Positions 35,275-44,289 of a DNA stretch of 64,000 bases are shown here, one piece after another. The DNA is taken from NCBI GenBank assembly GCA_964509425.1, contig CAZDWZ010000015.1, positions 41,996 through 105,995 on the forward strand. Reading direction: 5' to 3'. Position 1 is the first letter of the stretch, and the number at the start of each line of letters is the position of its first letter. This DNA is from CAZDWZ01 sp964509425. GTDB lineage: Bacteria > Bdellovibrionota_C > UBA2361 > SZUA-149 > CAZDWZ01. The position numbers and the translations under genes were made by a program. The notes under the pieces are model-generated. The model saw only the letters and a list, made by a program, of their open reading frames with translations, made no database searches and was not told where the DNA came from.

Positions 35275-35512
35275 AACGCCCGCAAAAATCGCCGCCTCGT
35301 ATCCGGCCATCGCCCGATCCTTTACCAGCACTCAAAATATGTGTAAATTCGACGCCCTTCGATCCCATGCTCTCTCCGCTTCAAAGAAATTCCTGAGTTT
35401 TCCGCCGCCGCCCGGAGCCTTTGCTGCTCCAGGCAGTGGCGCCTTGCTATCCCATGGAGGTTCCCCGGCGCCAGAAACCCGGACCCCAAACATCCCGATC
35501 CCTGGAGAACTG

Positions 35513-36232
35513 ATGACCCCGAAACGAAACGACCGCCGCTCGGAAGCGCTGGCGGGGACGCGAGAGCGCATCCTCACCGGACAGCTTCGACCCGGCGATC
35601 AGGTGAAGTTCGACACGTACTCGCTGAAGCCCGGCGAGATTGCCGACGTCGTCCGCGACCTGCAGCGCGAAGGGCTGGTGAAGCTCGTCGGCGAGAACCC
35701 GCACGTCGCTTCGATGAACTACGCCGGTGCGACCGAAGTCTTCCTGTTCGTCTGGTCGCTCGGCCGCACCGCGCTCCGCTACGTCAAGCCGGAACACATC
35801 AACCGCACCCTGCTCGAACAGGCGCGCGCGGCACTCCGCGAGGCGACCCCCGACAAACCCGACCACGACAGCACGCTGAAGTTCATGCTCGCGTTCGCGA
35901 CCGCGATCGGCCGGCTGTTCGAGTCGGTGAAGCACTTCGGGACGCCGGCGTACGTCGGGGAGATGCTTCGCCGGTTGCATCTTCTCGATCCCGACGCATT
36001 CAACCCGGCCGGCATCCGCTTCCTCGCCGAAGAGTACAGCGTGCTCGTGACGCAGCTCGAGTCGGAGACGCCGGACGGCAACACGGTTCGTCACCTGTTC
36101 GAGACGATCGTCCAGCACATGGTCGAGTGCTGGTCCCTCGAGGTGATCCTGAGCGAACACGGGGAGCTGTTCAAGCACGGCCGCTTGACCCTGCCCCGGC
36201 ACACGATCGGCCCGCGGATCTCGATGCTGTGA
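35513..36232 (+). CDS. GntR-like transcriptional regulator (FadR/FCD type)
   Basis: 239 residues from the ATG at 35513, which has a GGAGAA ribosome site; an in-frame start at 35339 gives an improbable proline-rich leader. The N-terminal part (RRSEALAGTRERILTGQLRPGD, then PGEIADVVRDLQREGLVKLV) follows the GntR winged-helix pattern. The remainder is helical with regularly spaced histidines, as in FCD effector domains. The match is moderate. GC-rich compared with its flanks. No clear target gene adjoins. Confidence 0.55.
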   Translation: MTPKRNDRRSEALAGTRERILTGQLRPGDQVKFDTYSLKPGEIADVVRDLQREGLVKLVGENPHVASMNYAGATEVFLFVWSLGRTALRYVKPEHINRTLLEQARAALREATPDKPDHDSTLKFMLAFATAIGRLFESVKHFGTPAYVGEMLRRLHLLDPDAFNPAGIRFLAEEYSVLVTQLESETPDGNTVRHLFETIVQHMVECWSLEVILSEHGELFKHGRLTLPRHTIGPRISML

Positions 36233-36347
36233 AAGGTTCACCCCGGTTGCAAACATGGCAAGGATGCCGCAGCCGGGACGATAGTGAGGCAGTGCTCCTC
36301 ACGAAATCCGGAATCAGTTACAGTTCAATTCTCAACGAAGGGAGAGC

Positions 36348-37136
36348 ATGGTCGTAAAGCATAACTTCTCAAACCTCAGCAACTTCGCCAAAGGAGAAGT
36401 AGAAATGCTTGCACCGGGATTAAGCCCCAAAAATTTTCAATTAGAAATACAACTTCCCGCTCCAGTGTCGTTGGCTTCTAGCCACCTTCACGAAATGGAA
36501 GGGGCCAAGCCTCTCTCGCCGAAAGAGATTGAAGATCTTGCCGCTCGCAGCACCTCAGAAAACGTCGAAGAACGAAAGAAAGCAATTCAAGAGGTTGAGA
36601 AATTGCCGTTGGAGAGCACTGTTCGACTGTTCGAGCATTTTCGCGACAAAAAGCTCGTTGGGAAGCCAAGCTCGGATGATGCTGTAAATGCTCTGACCAA
36701 AAGCCTGAGGAGACCTCACGCCGAAATCGGTGAAATGATCCTCAATCTCCAGGATGGCAAATTCAAGAAAGAGGATATTCGTCTCCTCGGCGTCATCGCC
36801 GAGGGAGGCTTTGGAATTTCCACGGAGCCACAGAAATCTCGGAATCAACTCTTCGCCGACTCAGAGAAAACCAACGTCGGACAGGTCGAGAGTTTTCGAG
36901 ACGTAATTGCCGATTCGATAAAATTGGCCGCACCGGGAACGAAGGCTCAAAACGAATTCGTTGAAGGTTCGCGTACCGACACCACAAAGCTTACTCTCAA
37001 GGATGGTCGCGAAGTAATCCTCGGCGTGGAGCGTGGCGGATTTTTCCCAGGTCTCCAGCTCTTTGATGTCAGAGTGATCAGCAAAACATCCGACACGAGC
37101 GTCACGGTCATCGGTACCTTCAAAGACAAGGAATAA
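36348..37136 (+). CDS. Hypothetical protein with helical N-terminus
   Basis: 262 residues, AAGGGAG ribosome site before the ATG. No signal peptide or membrane segment. Residues about 55-130 form charged helices (KEIEDLAARSTSENVEERKK). The C-terminal 60 residues look like beta strands (TKLTLKDGREVILGVERGG and LQLFDVRVISKTSD). I do not recognise a family. GC content is lower than that of the genes on both sides. Confidence 0.6.
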   Translation: MVVKHNFSNLSNFAKGEVEMLAPGLSPKNFQLEIQLPAPVSLASSHLHEMEGAKPLSPKEIEDLAARSTSENVEERKKAIQEVEKLPLESTVRLFEHFRDKKLVGKPSSDDAVNALTKSLRRPHAEIGEMILNLQDGKFKKEDIRLLGVIAEGGFGISTEPQKSRNQLFADSEKTNVGQVESFRDVIADSIKLAAPGTKAQNEFVEGSRTDTTKLTLKDGREVILGVERGGFFPGLQLFDVRVISKTSDTSVTVIGTFKDKE

Positions 37137-37289
37137 GGACGGAATGGCTTGAGTTGAATTATTCAGCGGAAACCGGATGAGCAGCTTCCGCTGATCAAGC
37201 GCCTCAACCTGTTCCCAAACCGCAGCGCGAGTGAAGAGTATATTCCTCCTTTCTCTCTCCTCACGTGCGCTACGGCTGGCTTCAGCAGG

Positions 37290-37964
37290 CTAGGACTGGA
37301 GCGTCTTCTCGCTGCTCCAGTTGCCGACGCCCTCCGGGACGACCAACGACCACCTGTCGCTCCCGCTCTCCTCCCGCTCGATGCGCAGACCCGCCGCACC
37401 CCCCCAGCTTACCCGGGTCGCCGCGCGCTCGGCCCACGCCGAGAACCGCTTCCCCAGGCCGAGCGGGTTCAAGTACTCCACCATGGGGTCCCTGACGGCG
37501 CGCATCTCCCCGATCCGGATGATGCGCTCCGCCGAGACCTCGGCGGAGCGGAGCGGCATCTCGTAGCGGCAGTCCCTCGGCGGCCCGACGAGCCACCTCC
37601 GAATCCACCTCAACTGCCGCGGGAGCTGGGCGTTCGCGACCGCCAGCACTTCGCTCGGCGTCCGCCGGTCGCGGGGCCCCCAGTGGAACCACTTGGAGGT
37701 CAGCGTGGCGAGGCGAGGCGCGTCCGCGCCGCACCCCGAGGTCACCGACGCCCAGGTCTCGCCGGCCTTGGCCGTCACCCGCAGGTAGAGCGTTCCCCCC
37801 ATCCACTCCCAGCCCGCGAGGTCATACGCCACGGGGGCCCACCCCCCCGCCTCGTCGAGCCACGGGTCCCCCGAGTTCCCGAGGCGAAGCAGCCTCCCCG
37901 CCAAGTGCGCGAGGAGGACCGCCTCGGCGTGGAACACGTTCCGGGGGATCTCGAGGACGTTCAT
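37290..37964 (-). CDS. Hypothetical protein, GC-rich, probably acquired
   Basis: 224 residues with a strong AAAGGAGAAAAC leader before the ATG. Predicted soluble, with many tryptophans (GWEWMGGTLYLRV, KWFHWGPRD, LRWIRRWLVG). No family recognised. Third codon positions are almost all G or C, unlike the surrounding genes. Long open frames on the other strand are by-products of that composition. Confidence 0.6.
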   Translation of the reverse strand: MNVLEIPRNVFHAEAVLLAHLAGRLLRLGNSGDPWLDEAGGWAPVAYDLAGWEWMGGTLYLRVTAKAGETWASVTSGCGADAPRLATLTSKWFHWGPRDRRTPSEVLAVANAQLPRQLRWIRRWLVGPPRDCRYEMPLRSAEVSAERIIRIGEMRAVRDPMVEYLNPLGLGKRFSAWAERAATRVSWGGAAGLRIEREESGSDRWSLVVPEGVGNWSSEKTLQS

Positions 37965-38048
37965 GTTTTCTCCTTTCGGGAGTTACGCCGCACATGAAAG
38001 CGGCTGTCAAAATGCCGGAGCCCGGATGCCTACGGCGCATCAGTATCG

Positions 38049-38095
38049 GTGTCCGGCAAATGCAGAGCTTTTCGAGCTCTCCAGTTGCCGGACAC
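38049..38095. repeat. Inverted repeat (nested hairpin)
   Basis: GTGTCCGGCAA and TTGCCGGACAC are perfect complements, and inside them AGAGCT faces AGCTCT. No T run follows, so it is unlike a simple terminator. It lies about 85 bases upstream of the 37290-37964 gene start. Confidence 0.7.
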
Positions 38096-38237
38096 ATGGG
38101 CCGTGGTCCAAGATTGCGGTCCGCAGCGACAATTCAAAAACGTCATCTGCAAACGCCGTTGAATAATAAAACGGTCATGGACTCAAATCTAAGCCGTAAC
38201 TCAGAAAAACCCTCTCCTTCCCTTTTCTCTTCACCGC

Positions 38238-38279
38238 ACTGCATGGACAGGCCACCGGAGTTTGACGTCTCCATGCAGT
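38238..38279. repeat. Inverted repeat
   Basis: ACTGCATGGA and TCCATGCAGT are exact complements separated by 22 bases. It has no clear link to a gene start and could be an operator or a repeat remnant. Confidence 0.55.
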
Positions 38280-38599
38280 TACAGCAGACACACCCATATG
38301 GGAGAAGTAAAAGATCGATGTCGTAATTTTATGAATGAAGAGAATAGTTGCGCAGCTCTCTCAACCGACTTGTCGGCAAAATGAGACTCGTTTCGGATCA
38401 ACGTCGCAGCACTCTTCGCAGCTCCGAGGCAGATGGGCTCAGGAAAGAAGGAAAGCCGCTTTTCCAATACCTTCCGAAAGCCGATACCGTTGGTGAAATG
38501 GAATTTGCCTTGGGCGCGCCAGACCGGGCGGAAATCACCGGAACGCTGGCTCGCATTCGAATTAACCAAAGTGAAAGCTCTTGAACCTTAAGACAGCTA

Positions 38600-39346
38600 A
38601 TGAGTGAACAGACGCCATTGAACAATCACAAAAGCACCGCTCGAAACGGAAATGCCACAAGCAAGAACACTATTGTGATGAACTGCGTCATCGCGGTCCT
38701 CTATGCCGCAACTTTTGCTTGGGCCATTATGTTTTTCATACCGCGATTCCGACCCGCAGCAATTTGGCCTCCGGATGGACCGCCCTGCATCGACCATTCA
38801 CTTCCGACGCCGCTCTTTACGGGAGAAACTTCGAGCATACACATGGGGAGGATTCAGGACTCCGATTGTCTAGTAACGAGTCTTGAAGACGGACATTGGA
38901 CGTGGTCCTCACCGGACACAGGCATCGTCACGGTGACTCCGGCCGGACGCATCACAGCAATCGGCGTGGGGAATTTCAGATTACTGGCGACACGGGGCCA
39001 GCAGGTAAAAACAACCGGTGGGTATGCGCTCCCGCGAAATTTCAACCTCCGCATCGAGCCGGAGAAAGCCGAGCTTCGTGTAGCCGACGTCCTTCGCGTG
39101 AAGGTCGCAGTTCTCGACGAACAAGGAAAAATCATTCCGGAAATCCCCTTCTCGGTTTTCACGCCAGAGTTCTATGCACACGGAAATCCGAATTCGAAGC
39201 CGCTGTTTGATATGTACTCTCAGCAACATGTACGCGACGAAGCAGAGTTCGTAGCGGAGAGACCAGGCGAAACAATGCTCACGGTCGAAGCTGCGGGGAA
39301 GAAGGGGAAAGTCGCAGTGCGGATCGTGGATAGCCCGCCCGGCTGA
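38600..39346 (+). CDS. Membrane-anchored protein with bacterial Ig-like (BIG2) domain
   Basis: 248 residues. One N-terminal membrane helix (about 28-48, VIAVLYAATFAWAIMFFIP) anchors a periplasmic or surface domain. WTWSSPDTGIVTVTPAGRIT followed by AIGVGNFRLLAT is a clear BIG2 signature. A second beta-rich half (about 160-245) ends GETMLTVEAAGKKGKVAVRI, which looks like another Ig-like fold. Ribosome site is weak. Role unknown; such domains usually mediate surface contacts. Confidence 0.75.
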   Translation: MSEQTPLNNHKSTARNGNATSKNTIVMNCVIAVLYAATFAWAIMFFIPRFRPAAIWPPDGPPCIDHSLPTPLFTGETSSIHMGRIQDSDCLVTSLEDGHWTWSSPDTGIVTVTPAGRITAIGVGNFRLLATRGQQVKTTGGYALPRNFNLRIEPEKAELRVADVLRVKVAVLDEQGKIIPEIPFSVFTPEFYAHGNPNSKPLFDMYSQQHVRDEAEFVAERPGETMLTVEAAGKKGKVAVRIVDSPPG

Positions 39347-39612
39347 AGCTTCTGCAACAAAAGCAACGAAGAGCCCCCACAACCAAGCTTTACGAGACCA
39401 GCCGGTGTCGGAGGCGATTGGCGGTTGGCGGTTCACTTAAAACTTAATTCTTCACCAGACCCAAACAAAAATCGAAATACTGGCTGCCAAACGGAGACTC
39501 GAGAAGGTGCGCCAACAACCTTCTCGTTCTTTCGGGTTTAGTCCGCGGAGGAAAAGGAGACGGAGGTCTCGATGGCGACGCGGATCGGTTGGAAGTGGGT
39601 GAAAGGCTTACG

Positions 39613-40392
39613 CTAGTTTCGATTCCGATACGGGGAGCCGGCGATGTTCTGGTGCCACGTGAGCACCAGCACGTCGCGGCTCGCGCCGTCGGTGACACCG
39701 CGGAGCGCGGTGACGAAGTGCCGGGTCAATTTGTCATCCGCGAAGATGACGTCGAGCGACTGCGTGAGACGAACCAACTCGCAACACTCGGTATCTTCGC
39801 CGAGGAACATCTGGGTGACGGCCGAATCAGCGGAGAGTCCCGACTGGAGCATGTGCCACATCGCGACGAACGCGAAACCGTCGCTGTGGGGACCTTCCGG
39901 CGTGATGTGAGTCGGCTCGGTCACGACGCCGTGCGTGCGGATCGCGTGGATGCCGACTTCCCACGGCAAGCCGCTCCATGGCTCCGCCACCTGGAACTGC
40001 TGCCAGGTGAAGCGGATCATCGCGAGGAGGAGCGGGTTCTCGAGCATCGCCGGGGGGACCGGCGCGAACCGGCGCTTCACGTTCGCCGCGTACACGTTGT
40101 TCTCCCCTTGCCGGAACTCCGCATCCGCCAGCTTGCTGATCCCGTCGGACTTCGGATCCAATTCGACCCGGCTGAACGTGCGGCTTCGCGAGCACCGCAG
40201 TCCATCCGCCGCGCGGCTTGCGGTGTGCTCATCGCGTGGCATCTCCGGCCAGAAAGCGAGGAGCGGCTCGAGGTGCCCCAGGAGCGAGAGGTCGACGTCG
40301 ATGTCGTCCACTCGGAGGACGGCGTAGGGTCGGTTCTCACCGACGGACAGGGATTTGGGTCGCGGGAGCGCGACCGATTTGCGAATCTGCAA
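39613..40392 (-). CDS. 2-oxoglutarate/Fe(II)-dependent dioxygenase family protein
   Basis: 259 residues of the 2OG-Fe dioxygenase group that includes amino-acid hydroxylases such as the isoleucine dioxygenase of Bacillus. The iron site H-x-D appears in PEGPHSDGFAFVAMWHML. The matching region near the C-terminus, RHFVTALRGVTDGASRDVLV, holds the second histidine and the RDVLVLTW end strand. The neighbouring genes give no clue to substrate. GC-rich, so probably acquired. Confidence 0.8.
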   Translation of the reverse strand: MQIRKSVALPRPKSLSVGENRPYAVLRVDDIDVDLSLLGHLEPLLAFWPEMPRDEHTASRAADGLRCSRSRTFSRVELDPKSDGISKLADAEFRQGENNVYAANVKRRFAPVPPAMLENPLLLAMIRFTWQQFQVAEPWSGLPWEVGIHAIRTHGVVTEPTHITPEGPHSDGFAFVAMWHMLQSGLSADSAVTQMFLGEDTECCELVRLTQSLDVIFADDKLTRHFVTALRGVTDGASRDVLVLTWHQNIAGSPYRNRN

Positions 40393-41019
40393 GGCTCAGA
40401 CTCCACTGAGAACATCTGGAACAGGAACAGAGAATGCGCACCGGACAAAACCTGAACGGTCTGACCTTTGGCGCGCTCTTCTCACCGTTTTTCGAGAAAG
40501 GGAAAAAAGAGCGATACGAAATTTCTCTTACCTAAATGGGAAACGGGCAAAGAGCGGCGGGGAAATTTCTGTTCGCACAATCCTCACGTAGAGTAAACGG
40601 CCGCTAGCGGTCTGTTAGGAAAAATTAATGTTCGCCAGTTGGCGAATCAACTTACTTGAGAATTTCTACCATGAGAGATGAAGGTACTTGAGCGCCTTGG
40701 AGAGAATTCCCGAACGATTGTGGAAGAATACAAAATCATTTCTGTCATCTGCACTCAGCACAGCGTTGTCGCAAGCAGAGTGTGGTGCGCTCGTCATCGT
40801 CTACAGCAAGAAATTTTTCCGTGATGTGGCGAGAGAAGCTTTCCAAAACTTCGTTGCAGCGATCTGAAGCGTGTTGCGGTTTTGTTAGGTGAATAACTGA
40901 GCCGAAGTCGTGGGAGTCCTCGCAGCTTCAGGGCCAGTGGGTCGAGGCGAGGATAAAGGGCAGGATTTGATTTGTGGTCGGGTGGCGTGTTGGGCAAGTG
41001 GAAGTTAAATGGGGCTCCC
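40393..41019. other. 627-base intergenic region, no supported gene
   Basis: No frame with convincing coding character and no family recognisable. A short palindrome TTCGCCAGTTGGCGAA lies near 40630. The region leads into the tRNA-Ser cassette and island boundary at 41020-41190. Confidence 0.5.
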
Positions 41020-41129
41020 ATTCGTCGCACTACCGGGCCCGGCTTCGCCCTTCGGGGCCACGCCGCGGCGGTCTTCGCTCGCGATAAAACTGGCTCGCCG
41101 AGGCCAAGTTCGCTACCGCGAGCGAAAAT
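41020..41129 (-). repeat. tRNA-Ser-linked structured cassette, copy 3 (separated from its tRNA by the island)
   Basis: On the minus strand, directly after the 3' part of a tRNA-Ser. It has TTTTCGCTCGCGGTAGCGAA, then GCGAGCGAAGACCG, then CGCGGCGTGGCCCCGAAGG, matching copies 1 and 4 along the length. Its intact partner tRNA-Ser(CGA) is now 10 kb away, as expected after island insertion. Confidence 0.82.
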
Positions 41130-41190
41130 CGGAGAGGGGGGGAGGGGGATTCGAGCCCCCGGTACCCTTTAGGGCACATTTGATTTCGAG
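41130..41190 (-). other. Left attachment site: tRNA-Ser 3' fragment
   Basis: On the minus strand it reads from the anticodon loop (CTCGAAATCAAATG) through the variable arm (GGGTACCGGGGG) to the acceptor (CCTCTCCG). It matches tRNA-Ser(CGA) at 51119 except for a few substitutions and a short insertion in the T arm region. Identity ends at the anticodon loop. It lacks the 5' half, so it is not a functional tRNA. Confidence 0.88.
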
Positions 41191-41308
41191 ATTTCGCTAA
41201 GCAAATCAGGGCGATAACGTATCGCAAACTACCGCAATACTTTCAACTAATTAGCCGGATTGATTGGTTGCGGTTTGTGGCGGATAGTCGCTGAGATTTG
41301 CGGCCAGG

Positions 41309-41328
41309 TGTCCCAGGAGAGTCCCATG
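41309..41328 (+). promoter_or_regulatory. Repeated TGTCCCAGGAG leader element at the KTSC gene
   Basis: TGTCCCAGGAGAGTCCC directly precedes the ATG at 41326 and supplies its AGGAG ribosome site. A near-identical CCCAGGAGTGTCCC precedes the small frame at 41769, and TGTCCCAGGAGTGTCCC occurs again at 51040 near the other end of the island. Confidence 0.7.
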
Positions 41329-41721
41329 GACGGAACAATCATGACCTCACGAAATTTTGTAACAATAGCGTTGAAACTAGCGAGCATAATCGTTTTCATC
41401 ATTGCCCTCTTCTTCACGCCGTTTTCTCAGGCCGAGCAAATTCTTCACATCAAGTACCGAGCCACATTCGTGGATGTTGACAAGCCGTATTTTGAATATC
41501 TGGATACTTCGAAAAGCTCCTGGATTGAAGGTGCATGGTACGACAAGTCGAAGCAGTACCTAATCATTAATTTGAAAGGCACAAACTACCATTATTGCAG
41601 CCTTGACGAAGGAACGTGGCGCCGATTCAAAGGCAGTTCCTCCTTTGGCAGCGCGTACAGCGCAAGCATCAAGGGCAATTTTGATTGTCGCGTGTTCCCC
41701 GTTCCCGATTACTCTCAGTGA
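41326..41721 (+). CDS. Exported KTSC-domain protein
   Basis: 131 residues from the ATG at 41326. An N-terminal hydrophobic segment (IALKLASIIVFIIALFF) acts as signal or anchor. The C-terminal KTSC domain runs from SSWIEGAWYDKSKQYLIINL to GSAYSASIKGNFDCR, with the expected serine, Y-x-Y (NYHYCSL) and F-G-S-A-Y pattern. KTSC domains are small domains found in phage and bacterial proteins; their function is unknown. First gene of the plus-strand cargo set of the island. Confidence 0.75.
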   Translation: MDGTIMTSRNFVTIALKLASIIVFIIALFFTPFSQAEQILHIKYRATFVDVDKPYFEYLDTSKSSWIEGAWYDKSKQYLIINLKGTNYHYCSLDEGTWRRFKGSSSFGSAYSASIKGNFDCRVFPVPDYSQ

Positions 41722-41768
41722 GCAAACGCGGAAACGAATAGCTTATCCAGATTCCCCAGGAGTGTCCC

Positions 41769-41924
41769 ATGAATTTTCATCTACAGAGCCAAGAAATCTC
41801 CAACGGTTCTACACAAATCGATTCTCGGGCCTTTCGATTCCCTCGTAAGATCGCGATGTCCGAAATTGACTTCCATTTGGGATCGCAGTTCGGTCGGCTC
41901 TGCGCACACGAGGCACGAGCCTAG
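41769..41924 (+). CDS. Small 51-residue frame coupled to the J-domain gene
   Basis: ATG at 41769 with AGGAG properly spaced upstream; the stop TAG at 41922-41924 overlaps the GTG start of the next gene (TAGTG). No signal peptide, no known motif; mid-part is basic (SRAFRFPRKIAMSE). It could be a real small protein or a leader whose translation drives the J-domain gene. Confidence 0.45.
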   Translation: MNFHLQSQEISNGSTQIDSRAFRFPRKIAMSEIDFHLGSQFGRLCAHEARA

Positions 41925-43405
41925 TGCCAGCCGGATTAAACTCTTTCAGCCAAATCCACGCCGCATTGGACATGTTGGAACTGCCCGATGGTGCTACCTT
42001 GGACGACGCACGCAGGGCCCATCGCGAACTAATCCAGGTTTGGCACCCCGACAGGCATCTCCACAATGCTAAATTGAAGGGGCGCGCTGAAGCGAAATCT
42101 AAACAGCTAAATGCCGCTCTCGATTTCTTGCAAACATTGAGCACAACGCAGCCGTTCCGACGGCAACAGGCGTCGTCCTTCTCGTCGGGCCAAGATACAA
42201 GAGATGACAGCACTTTCAGAAGCGAGAATCCCGGTAGCACCAGTGAAAGTGCGCACAAAAACCAGGACCGGCGTCCGCCCCATTCAGAAAAACCCGATCA
42301 TTCCGGATCCCCGCATCATAGCGATGAATCCGGCAAGACTTGGCTTCAGAGCTGGGGAATACTCTCGGGAGTAATGACCCTCTGCTTGGCCACTGTCTTT
42401 GCACTTCACAAACCTGAGCCACATGTAAGAACGGCCGCTCCTAGGTTGGAGGCGACTCCCACTCCCGTGGAAACGTCGCAGCGACGGTTACCGCGCGATG
42501 AGGTGGACGCCGCTTTGGCCTATCATTCCGCCGTCCTAACGAAGTTGACTGCGAAGCCAAAGAGTCCAGTTATCGAACGGAGTTGCATTGATGTTAAGCC
42601 TGCAAACTTAGGCCTCTCGCCTCTCGCAACCAAGTGGCTTACGATTCTCTTGAAGCACCCGAAGCTGTCATGCGACCATGGCTTTCACGAAAGTCATCTT
42701 TATTTTAGCGTAGACTGCGATTCGAATCCGATGGTCACAAACTTTGGTTGTGGCAGCGGCCTATTTTCCATAATTCCAGCAGCTGAACCTGCCCTGATCA
42801 GGGATTTGCAAATTAAGGGCCGAAATTACAGCGTTGTCCATCTCGGCGGTGAAGGCAGCTCAGGCCTTGGCGGCACGTTGGTATTTGAGACAGGGCCAAA
42901 GAACCCCGTGCTGATCGGGGTGGTGGAGGGAATCGCCCCCGATTTTAGTGAGATCGGCTTTAAAGATTTGGTTTTCCCGACACACGATTGGGAGCCTAAC
43001 TGCTGTCCCAGCGCCATCACCACGCGCTCCTTCGTAATCGACGATGGTGAGCTTCGCTTGGAGGAGCGCATCACCAAACCAAATCCCGATGCTCGATGGA
43101 CATCGGTTTCAGAATTCTATTCACGGCTCAGAAAGTTCCCGTCAGAGGATTCGCGCGAGATGCTTTCTCCTAACCTCGCGGCGAAGCTTCCCCCAGGGTT
43201 TACCGCCTTTCATCTTCCAATTTCGCACCACCAATTGGCTAGCCGTATAGGTTTCGAAACGGTGCCTCAAAACGGAGTTCGCGTAGATCTGCTGGACCGC
43301 CCGCGCGAGGACGGCGGAAAGCCGATACGAACGTTTGGAACGTGGATCACCCAATGGAACGACAAAGATCGGTTTTGGGAGCTTTCACGTTTCACTCCAA
43401 ACTGA
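41924..43405 (+). CDS. Membrane-anchored J-domain protein
   Basis: 493 residues from a GTG. The N-terminal J domain (about 8-70) keeps the HPD tripeptide at residues 41-43 (IQVWHPDRH), so it can stimulate a DnaK-type ATPase. A low-complexity serine/histidine-rich linker leads to a membrane helix (about 140-160). The C-terminal 300 residues are probably extracytoplasmic and include a cysteine-containing segment (EPNCCPSAITTRSF) similar to LppP/LprE-like domains. This fusion is not a classical DnaJ or DjlA. Confidence 0.82.
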   Translation: MPAGLNSFSQIHAALDMLELPDGATLDDARRAHRELIQVWHPDRHLHNAKLKGRAEAKSKQLNAALDFLQTLSTTQPFRRQQASSFSSGQDTRDDSTFRSENPGSTSESAHKNQDRRPPHSEKPDHSGSPHHSDESGKTWLQSWGILSGVMTLCLATVFALHKPEPHVRTAAPRLEATPTPVETSQRRLPRDEVDAALAYHSAVLTKLTAKPKSPVIERSCIDVKPANLGLSPLATKWLTILLKHPKLSCDHGFHESHLYFSVDCDSNPMVTNFGCGSGLFSIIPAAEPALIRDLQIKGRNYSVVHLGGEGSSGLGGTLVFETGPKNPVLIGVVEGIAPDFSEIGFKDLVFPTHDWEPNCCPSAITTRSFVIDDGELRLEERITKPNPDARWTSVSEFYSRLRKFPSEDSREMLSPNLAAKLPPGFTAFHLPISHHQLASRIGFETVPQNGVRVDLLDRPREDGGKPIRTFGTWITQWNDKDRFWELSRFTPN

Positions 43406-43445
43406 GGCGGTCGTCTGACATGATTTACAGCAAAGGATGACGAGC

Positions 43446-44246
43446 ATGGGAATATTTATCTTTATACTTTGCCTTGCGGGACTAATTAATCGACAAGGAA
43501 CGAAGTATTGGCTTTGTTGTGCGCTCGCAGTTCTTGTCCAAGGTATTGCCGGATTCTTATTCAGCGGAAACGGAACTCTCGACAAACCATATGGTGATGG
43601 TCTCATCACGCAAATCCTCAGGCAAAGGACTTTGGACGGACCGCAAGTGTTATGGATGGTCTTTCCGACCTTCTTACTCGGCTGGTTTCTTCCGATATTT
43701 ATTGCGAAGAGTGGATTCGAAAAACGGGTGAAATCCACGTCAACCGATCTGAACGTCGTTTCGACGCCTAAAAAGTACCTCGTTGTTTTCCCAGTATCGG
43801 TTGTAGCAATTTCGATCCTCGTTACATCTTTCGCGTTCTACTCCACAAACAAAAGGAGTAGGTTCGCCGAAGGGCGCGCACGGCTTAGCGAGCCCCCGTC
43901 AGTCGAAGAAATGCTAATTCGTGCTGCGAACGAATCAAATCGAACCCTACCAATGGCGGTCGACGCTTCCACGCGTCTCGACACGACGGTCGCTGGTCCG
44001 GGTAAGCGCTTAACCTACAACTACACGCTACTGCCTCAAAGCGCAGATCGGTTGACGGAAGCACAATTGGATGCCGCGATGGGGAAAACTATCCGAAGTT
44101 CCGTCTGCGCCAACCCCTCAATGCACGACGAGTTTCTGAGGCACTCAGTCGACATCGCCTATCGCTATAGGCGCAGTGATGGGAGTACTATAGGGGAGAT
44201 TGTGGTAAGATCTTCAGATTGTGCTGCCCTGCCCCAAACAAAGTAA
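43446..44246 (+). CDS. Three-helix membrane protein of the island
   Basis: 266 residues from the ATG at 43446, where AAAGG has correct spacing; the ATG at 43437 is too close. Two hydrophobic hairpins near the N-terminus (about 1-48 and 70-95) and a third helix near 120-140 (VVFPVSVVAISILVTSFAFY). The C-terminal 120 residues form an exposed domain with two cysteines (SVCANPS, SSDCAAL), resembling the disulphide-bearing domain found after membrane anchors in many small phage-linked proteins. No family named. Confidence 0.68.
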   Translation: MGIFIFILCLAGLINRQGTKYWLCCALAVLVQGIAGFLFSGNGTLDKPYGDGLITQILRQRTLDGPQVLWMVFPTFLLGWFLPIFIAKSGFEKRVKSTSTDLNVVSTPKKYLVVFPVSVVAISILVTSFAFYSTNKRSRFAEGRARLSEPPSVEEMLIRAANESNRTLPMAVDASTRLDTTVAGPGKRLTYNYTLLPQSADRLTEAQLDAAMGKTIRSSVCANPSMHDEFLRHSVDIAYRYRRSDGSTIGEIVVRSSDCAALPQTK

Positions 44247-44289
44247 ACCAAGTTCAACTGTCCTATCAGACGTAGCAGAGTTCTAGACG

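Larger units (their letters stand above)
37965..38599. other. 635-base intergenic region with two separate hairpins
   Basis: Holds the inverted repeats at 38049-38095 and 38238-38279. A 78-codon frame from a TTG (38348-38584) just upstream of the next gene could be coding (GEMEFALGAPDRAEITGTL), but it has no ribosome site or known relative, so it is not called. Confidence 0.5.

Noticed and set aside
39589..40455. 288-codon plus-strand frame opposite the dioxygenase gene
   Set aside because: Composition by-product; the minus-strand frame carries the H-x-D iron site and end-strand motif.
41130..41190. Additional tRNA-Ser gene
   Set aside because: Only the 3' half is present and the D arm is missing; it is the left attachment site.
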